Shown one piece after another: positions 57,546-64,000 of a stretch of 64,000 bases of DNA (position 1 is its first letter; every line of letters begins with the position of its first letter). Location of the stretch: contig CM056725.1 of the NCBI GenBank assembly GCA_029844215.1, positions 32,022,485 through 32,086,484 on the forward strand, in the 5' to 3' direction. This DNA comes from Przewalskia tangutica. Taxonomy: Eukaryota > Streptophyta > Magnoliopsida > Solanales > Solanaceae. The notes under the pieces are model-generated. The model worked only from the letters and a program-made list of their open reading frames with translations. It was not told the DNA's origin and made no database searches. The translations under genes and the position numbers were made by a program.

Positions 57546-57645
57546 TTTCGTTATCGCTTCGCCAAGTGTTGTTTCTGGGCCGTGTGTGGCATTTGCAAAT
57601 CGCTTTAGTTATGAAGAATCTTATCGTTAATCGTCTTGGGGAAGG

Positions 57646-57677
57646 AACATTCGACGAATGTTTCTACGAGGGGAGAA
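57646..57677 (+). promoter_or_regulatory. Hairpin and polypurine tract, element H
   Basis: AACATTCG and CGAATGTT overlap with no loop in this copy (57646-57662; the GG of the loop is missing). They are followed by GAGGGGAGAA at the LTR. Confidence 0.6.
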
Positions 57678-60060
57678 TGTTATACCGTATTTCGCAGTAT
57701 GTACGTAAGGGAATACGCATAAAAAGTCTAGCCTTAAAGTTTAGGCAAAACGTTTTTTGGCCACAACTCACAAACGAATAGTTTTCCGACGAAACGCTTC
57801 CACGCCTTTCGTAGGGTAAATTCCGCTATGCCATTTCTAATTTTTATGGATTTTTCCGAGAGACGAAACATTTTGGACCAACGGAGGGCTTACACTTGTC
57901 ACCCTCCAATTGATGGACTTGAAATCGCCCATTTGGACGAATTGGACAAGGTGAGCACGTTTTTGTGCCTTGTGCACAAGTCAAGGAGTTGGTAGGATAT
58001 TTGTGTGGAGTAAATCTTCACCCTACACTTGCCTTGCACTTGTCTTAATCTTGCCATTGGTTGGCCACTTGACCTATAAATACCCCTTAGAGATGAAGAG
58101 TTCTTCATCCACAAATCTTTCCAAGTCTTGAAAAATCCTCCCTCTCCCTTTGTAGCTCTTTCGTCCCAACACTCCCTCCTCAGTGAAGTTTGGCCGAGGC
58201 CTACCCCCTATCCTAGCCAAAACCTACCCTCCCTTGGTAGAAAAGTTGTCTTCTAGTATTGTTATAATGCCCAAAAAACACAAGCCCAAAACACTTAGTA
58301 CTTATTAGAAGTTGTGAAGACCTTCTAAGGTTTCTGAGCTACCTGAGCGCATACAACTTAGAGCTAAACCTTGCTCAGCGCGACTTTATCTAGGATATTT
58401 TGGGCTTACCGAGGTAACTAATCCTAACCTCTTTGAATTAGAGAATACATAATGTAGTAGTATTAGAATAAGTATTAAATACTTAGAAGAATATCACGTA
58501 ATAGAATCAACTGCTACCACAGTAGGCGGTTTAAAAGAAGAATAATCAAATCAGATTTACATAGGATGTTTTCACAAGAGACTTATATAGCTCACCGGTA
58601 GGGAAGCACGCCCAACTTTCCATGTAATCATTGTGAACCCTCTGCTTAGAATGACCTTGAGTAGTCTTTGATAGATGTGCGTGACTATTATAGTCGACTC
58701 TGCGCGACATATTCAACTGGCGGTGGTTTTCACGGTAAGGTATGTGATTCTTCCTAAAGCATGATATTTTACAATATATATAGTACGAGACGCATACGTG
58801 TTAATCGAATAATAACTACGGCAATGTCTTTGACTTAAGCTGAATAATACTTACAGAATGCCTCACGCTTAAGCACTAATAATAAAGATCAAAGCATTTC
58901 ATAAGAATCTCAATCATTTTTTAAATGTAAGAGAACTAATTGGTTTTAAACGAAGCTTAAGAGTTATACTAGCTTTATGGGAAGTTAAGTATAACCACTT
59001 AAGATTGATAAAAGAAACAGTTTGCCTATGTGTTTATAATGGACTTATATTGAATTGTGAAAAGAATAATAAGATGGTTTGATAAGTAGACATGATATGA
59101 TGCTATGTGTTAGTGTCTTGTAACGCTTTGTGTAAAAGAGTATTCTTGTTGTGCTTATGTTGTTAACGATAATTGTTAGGTTAGTGTAACATCACTCACC
59201 TCTTGACATATTATCGGGGTTAAGCGCCTCCGACGCGGGTAGACTTCGGTCCGGGGACCATGATTCGAGAATACCTCATGCGGGTCCAAGGGACCTGCGA
59301 GCTACGGAGTTCCGTGTTAGTGTGTGGGGTTATACCTCATGCGGCATGTGGCCATGCGACGACGAGTCCAGGCGACGCCGAGGAGTAGCTACCTCGATGC
59401 GGGTTATATACCCTGCGGCCTATGTGATTGGCCTATGCGGACTACGGAGTCCGTGATTAGGCTTGCATGGTGATACTACGCAATTGGCCTGCTTGATCAT
59501 TCGCACCTAGAAAAGACACTTCTACGCTTACCTATCACGCTTGTTTGTGATGCGCACTATATGCGGTTTCTCGTTGTTTTATACATACTTGCAAAACTGC
59601 TTTTTAAAATGATATGTTTTCATTTAAGTATTTTACAGTTTCATATACTTAGTACCTGTTGTACTGACCTCCTTCGGGGGGCTGCGTTCATGCCGCAGGT
59701 AAAGCAAGCAGGTGCTAGATCCACATTCTTAGGATCTATACGTTGGTGTCGGGAGCTCCATCTTTCCGAGGCTCTACTGGGTATGATCTCCGTTGTAGAT
59801 AGTTTTGTACAGTCAGGGTATGGCGGGGCCCTGTCCCGCCATAGTTGTATATTTCCTTAGAGGTATGTAGTCATGTTGTACAGTGTCGGATGTAACTGCT
59901 AAACCATGTTTATATATATATGCCGAAAGGCGATGTTTTCTCACATAAACTGTGTCTTATTTTATAAACTGTTTCATGTCTTGCTTTATATTTCCTCTGA
60001 TTACTCTGATGTATGACTACTATGGTGCACCAAAGGCACGATCCTGAACGGGTCGTGACA
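57678..60060 (+). repeat. Element H 3' LTR
   Basis: TGTTATACCG...GGGTCGTGACA. Keeps CTG sites (for example CCTCTGATTACTCTGATG at 59994) that read CCGATTACACGATG in the 5' LTR. Confidence 0.93.
58075..58082 (+). promoter_or_regulatory. TATA box in H 3' LTR
   Basis: TATAAATA followed by CCCC, 397 bp into the LTR. Confidence 0.6.
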
Positions 60061-60065
60061 CCCCA
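60061..60065. repeat. Target duplication of element H, right copy
   Basis: CCCCA after ...GGTCGTGACA. Confidence 0.93.
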
Positions 60066-60200
60066 CCCCCTTTTCTTGGTCTTGGAAGACTTTGACTTTG
60101 ACTTAGATATTTTGGAGACTTGGCTAGATATTTGTGTGACAAGTGGACAAGTGGGCCATGTGGGTCCCACTCCACTTGTCTTGCTACTTGAGATACACAT

Positions 60201-60210
60201 CTATTTATTA
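60201..60210 (+). promoter_or_regulatory. Weak TATA-like box in F LTR
   Basis: CTATTTATTA, about 470 bp into the LTR once H is removed, in line with E's TTATATAA. Confidence 0.35.
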
Positions 60211-61424
60211 GAGGGCTTGCAAGACTTGCCTTAACACTTAGCCAAATAAGCTCTCATCTTTCTCTCATTTGAGCTCAACACCAAGAACACCTAGTGTTGA
60301 TTAGTTCATTTCATCCTAGATTAAGCTCCTAAACCAAGTGCTAAGCCTAGATTAATATCCCAACTTTGGAAAGCATTGTTGGCCGAGAGTGGGGTGAGAA
60401 AAACCCTAGGTTCCGTCGACTTTTTGGAAGCTAAATACAAAGTGAAGTTGTGTATAAGTTCATAGGGGTCACGTATATATGATTGGAACTTGAAGAAGTG
60501 GAGTGAAACGAAAATTGCGGACCAAAGTTTAGCATTCTGCCCGGGGCGTTTTTAAGGCTACAAATGAGGTAATAATTATTATTTTTCCGTAGTAATTGGA
60601 TATTACTCATTGTTATAGTGTAGGGATGACTTCTTGTTAAGGAAGATATGAAAAATAAGGTGTGCATGTACCCTTTTTATGTTGTTGGCCGAGACTAGGC
60701 ATATTTGTCGTCGTTGGATTCGTTGGTTATTATTGTTGGTAATAACACTTGTCTCATGTTATATAATGAAGGAAATATAGTTGTTGATAGTTTATATAAC
60801 TTATATAACATGTCGGAATGAGAATTGGATTAAAAGGAATTAAGGAAAAGGACTTTGGTTGGTTGTAGTTGTTGATTAGCCGAAAACTGCCTAAAAATGT
60901 TGGACGTCGTCGTGTCGTTTTTATGGACTGTTTTGGGGTGTTTATATGCTACAAAATCAGCCCCTAACATGCATGTTTAATGTGGTAAAATGACTAGTGA
61001 AAGTCCTAAGGAATAAGGGTGTTAAAAGCTTCACATTGCACCCTTAATGTTGAAATAACATGGACTGTTTTATGGACTGTTTTCTTATAAATTGTGGGGC
61101 AAAATTTTACACGTCCAGTTAGGCGTGTAATCCCCTTTGGCTAACTGTTGGTTGCGCCTTAAATGTGGCTTGTTGGTTATGGTAATACGGGCCTTGGAAA
61201 AGGTGGAAAAGTACGTAGAAACAAAGGAAGTGCTGCCCAACTTTCCGTAGAATTAGAGGGCATTACTTGGTATAAGTCTTATACTAGAAAGTAAGGTATT
61301 GATAGAACTACTATGGCCATTTTAGGTTGAAGTAATACGTGTAGCATGGTCTACTTGGCTTAAGGAATAGCCGATGAAGTTGAAGTACTTGGAGCGTTTT
61401 GCTACGTGTCGAAAGACATGAGTA

Positions 61425-61610
61425 TTTTTATGGTATACTTGCCTTGTTGTTAGGAGTATACATGATTTGTTATTTGAGTATACTTCCTTGTTGTTGGGAG
61501 TATATACATGACTTGTTGTTTGAAATATACTTGCCTTGTTATTTGGAGTATACGTGACTTGCCTTCTTGAAGTACTTGCCTTGTAATTAGGAAGTATTCA
61601 CGTGATAGAT
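61425..61610. repeat. Imperfect tandem repeat of about 52 bp in F 3' LTR
   Basis: Three to four units built on GTATACTTGCCTTGTTGTTA, then GGAGTATACATGA, then TTGTT. The last unit is diverged. Confidence 0.75.
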
Positions 61611-61794
61611 TTTAGGCTAAAAACATGTCTAGAATATTCCTAAGTTCTTACCAAGTATTATGGGGGATGTTGGTAAGAGTCGTTAGGAAGTAGTGGAGTC
61701 TAGTTGACCTTGCTAAGTTACTACATTAATGAATATTTATGTTGAAAGTATTGAGATTTGATTCCTTTAAAGAGTATGAGACTTTGATTAAAAG

Positions 61795-61862
61795 TTAAGA
61801 GGCTTGATCTTAAAAGTTAAGAGACTTGATCTTGAAAGATGAGAGACTTGATTTATAAACGA
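61795..61862. repeat. Short tandem repeat of about 22 bp in F 3' LTR
   Basis: Three units of AAGTTAAGAGACTTGATCTT with small changes. Confidence 0.7.
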
Positions 61863-62171
61863 CTTGATTTTGGGAAAGGAGTAGTAACTTGGTTTGAAAA
61901 GTAGATTTGTCTTGATACTACGGGTATTAGTATCGTGTGGTTTTTACGTAAAAAGGGATCTTTTTAAGAGAGTTTAAGTATGTAGTACTTTGGGGTTAAA
62001 ACCCGGATTGTTGGCATAAAATGAAACTACCTTGAGTTTATAAAATGGTGAATCAGTTTACATGTTAATGAAAGTCTAGAGGTATGGTAATTTTTCTGTG
62101 CTTGCTTGTGATAGCCTTGTTGTGCAAGGGTTGTATTCTTATGCTACCGCGTCTCTCGATGGAGGGTCGAT

Positions 62172-63068
62172 CATATTATTATTGTTACATGGACATGTCT
62201 GCACCGATGAAGGAATTTCGGGGGCATGCGGCCATGCAGCGGGTTAAACTCCCGGTATATTATTATTGTTTCATGGACATGTCTGCACCGATGAAGGAAT
62301 TCCGGGGGCATGCGGCCATGCAGCGGGTTAAACTCCTGGTATATTATTATTGTTACATGGACATGTCTGCACCGATGAAGGAAATTCTGGGGGCATGCGG
62401 CCATGTAGCGAGTTAAACTCCCGGTATATTATTATTGTTACATGGACATGTCTGCACCGATGAAGGAAATTCCGGCATGCGCCACGATCGGTTTAAACTC
62501 CCGGTATATTATTATTGTTACATGGACATGTCTGCACCGATGAAGGAATTTCGGGGGCATGCGGCCATGCAGCGGGTTAAACTCCCGGTATATTATTATT
62601 GTTACATGGGCATGTCTGCACCGATGAAGGAATTATGAGGGCATGTGGCCATGCAGCGGGTTAAACTCCCGGTATATTATTATTGTTACATGGACATGTC
62701 TGCACCGATGAAGGAATTCCGGGGGCATGCGGCCATGCAGCGGGTTAAACTCCCGGTATATTATTATTGTTACATGGACATGTCTGCACCGATTAAGGAA
62801 TTTCGGGGGCATGCGGTCATGCAGCGGGTTAAACTCCCAGTGTATTATGATTGTTACATGGACATGTCTGCACCGATGAAGGAATTCCGTACGCGCCATG
62901 CAATGGGTTAAACTCCCGGTATATTATTATTGTTACATGGATATGTCTGCACCGATGAAGGATTTCCGGGGGCATGCAGCGGGTTAAACTCTCGATTTAT
63001 TATTATTGCTCCATGGACATGTCTGCACCGATGAAGGAATTCCGGGGGCATGCGGCCATGATGCGGGC
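62172..63068. repeat. 84-bp minisatellite in F 3' LTR, about ten to eleven copies
   Basis: Units are mostly exact, with an 84-bp period (for example 62251 to 62335). As 84 is 28 codons, both strands stay open across several units, giving repeating 28-residue translations. The counterpart at 37596-38355 is shorter. Confidence 0.93.
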
Positions 63069-63070
63069 AT

Positions 63071-63103
63071 GATATATATATATATGTATATGTAGATATA
63101 TAT
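63071..63103. repeat. AT microsatellite in F 3' LTR
   Basis: Same interrupted TA run as 38360-38392. Confidence 0.85.
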
Positions 63104-63949
63104 TACATTGGCGCCTGCCGGCAGTGAGGAAGGAATTCCACGGGCACGCTTGATATTGTGGGCATGAGACCCGTGGTTATATTTGAGTAACGATTTTGAG
63201 GGCATACGTCCCTGACTTGGCATGACTGCTTATGTATTGTGAAATGGTCTTTTAAAAGGTGAAGTTGATTTTCATTACTATTTTTGATTTAATTTGGTTA
63301 TCATACTTGTTTTCTGCTTTGTATTTGGACTGTGTGATATTATGTTCTTGAAAGGCACAGTCGACTCTTGAAGTTGTTATAGTACAGTGATACATGGTGC
63401 AATTGGCTCTTAGGTTATGTGACGCGGTAGGATCTGGTATTTGATTTTCTATATTTGCCCTTGTCATTCTTGTACACAACCATGATTTTAATACTGTACT
63501 TTATTTCAGTTCCATATTTAGTACTTGTTGAACTGACCTCCTTCGGGGGGCTGCGTTCATGTCCGCAGGTCTAGGTACACAGTTGTGGATCCGTGAGCTT
63601 AGGATCCTTGTTTAGCATTTTGGGATAGCTCCAATGTTCTGGAGCTTGTCATTATGGATATGTATATTCAGAGGTACGACGGGGCCTTGTCCCGTCACAG
63701 TTGGTGTCAAACTCTTAGAGGTCTGTATTCATATGTGGGCTGGACTGGCTAGAGTTGTATTTATATTGTTGTACAGTGTAGACCCAGTTGGGTATGGTAT
63801 ATATATACGGCAGCCTTATCGGCCTTGCCTTTTGCTTAGAGAAAAAAAAATGTGTGTTATTATCTTCCGCGTGTTACTCGTGTAGTATGTATATAAGGGT
63901 GCTCAGGTAGGGTACCAGTCGCGGGCCTGGGGTTCGGGGCATGACAGAG

Positions 63950-63962
63950 TGGTATCAGAGCC
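63950..63962 (+). promoter_or_regulatory. Second primer binding site of F, after the 3' LTR
   Basis: TGGTATCAGAGCC again, followed by GTTAGTCCTCGGAATG as at 48799. A terminal 3' LTR should not be followed by this, so another interior starts here and continues past the window. Confidence 0.9.
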
Positions 63963-64000
63963 GTTAGTCCTCGGAATGTCTACAGACCGTGTCTAGTAGA

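Larger units (their letters stand above)
50416..60060 (+). mobile_element. Element H: complete gag-pol chromovirus (Tekay/Del-like), nested in F
   Basis: 9645 bp with LTRs of 2387 and 2383 bp, flanked by CCCCA. It is inserted in the same orientation as F, into F's 3' LTR. The gag-pol order is the same as in G, and domains align throughout. Genes are interrupted by many short indels. F's LTR resumes at 60066 with CCCCCTTTTCTTGG. Confidence 0.93.
60066..63946 (+). repeat. Element F 3' LTR, right piece
   Basis: Continues from 50415 and ends GGGGCATGACA. With 50078-50415 it gives an LTR of about 4.2 kb. Holds the 52-bp, 22-bp and 84-bp arrays. Confidence 0.9.
37538..64000 (+). mobile_element. 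Element F: outermost LTR retrotransposon, tandem LTR-interior-LTR-interior arrangement
   Basis: The 5' LTR is in two pieces (37538-39001, 48549-48782), with its first part outside the window. A 1.3 kb interior (48783-50077) follows, then a 3' LTR in two pieces (50078-50415, 60066-63946). Elements G and H account for the interruptions. After 63946 a second perfect primer site follows, so the 3' LTR is also the 5' LTR of a further interior. The complete LTR is about 4.2 kb, three times its interior. The LTR copies differ at about 3 of 232 positions in the last 230 bp. Confidence 0.82.

Noticed and set aside
62084..62911. Repetitive reading frames (YYYCYMDMSAPMKEFRGHAAMQRVKLPV) as a repeat protein gene
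   Set aside because: They arise because the 84-bp minisatellite has a period divisible by three. The opposite strand is equally open, there is no family match, and the array lies inside an LTR.
1..64000. Helitron, MITE or DNA-transposon insertions
   Set aside because: I found no terminal inverted repeats with TA or 8-9 bp duplications outside the LTR framework. Every junction examined is explained by an LTR end.

Overview
The window looks like intergenic heterochromatin from a flowering plant, probably a eudicot. It consists of long-terminal-repeat (LTR) retrotransposons nested in one another, with no host gene that I can support. The Ty3/gypsy gag-pol order, the TG...CA LTR ends, a primer binding site matching initiator-Met tRNA (TGGTATCAGAGCC) and a C-terminal chromodomain-like tail point to chromoviruses of the Tekay/Del type. 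LTRs of 2.4 to 4.2 kb fit that group. A Solanaceae-like host is possible, but this is a guess.

Layout (letters are mine). A (minus, 1-8175) is a non-autonomous element cut by the left window edge, and it sits in one LTR of B (minus, 8176-25284). B's other LTR is split by C (plus, 14412-24027), a complete non-autonomous element. B lies inside the internal part of D (plus, 25285-32176), whose 3' LTR is split by a solo LTR S (minus, 28490-31913, duplication CATTC). D lies inside E (minus, 32177-37537). E lies inside the 5' LTR of F (plus, 37538 to the window end). F's 5' LTR also holds G (minus, 39002-48543, duplication CAAAC), and its 3' LTR holds H (plus, 50416-60060, duplication CCCCA). The stack is therefore five layers deep on the left: F, E, D, B, then A or C.

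Only G and H carry the full gag-protease-RT-RNase H-integrase-chromodomain order, and both are broken by many small frameshifts. A, B, C and E keep gag remnants. A, B and C also keep a scrap of the integrase C-terminus. F has only a gag start. All five carry a conserved module of unknown origin. They share with G and H the tRNA primer site and a leader hairpin whose loop is a 6-nt palindrome; all but E, whose 3' end is missing here, also show a hairpin beside the polypurine tract. That pattern fits non-autonomous elements mobilised in trans by relatives of G and H.

Many one- to three-base differences between paired LTRs fall at CAG, CTG, CCGG or homopolymers. Some of the apparent decay may therefore be consensus error in methylated DNA rather than mutation. 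Tandem minisatellites of about 84, 70, 60, 52, 48 and 25 bp lie inside the LTRs.
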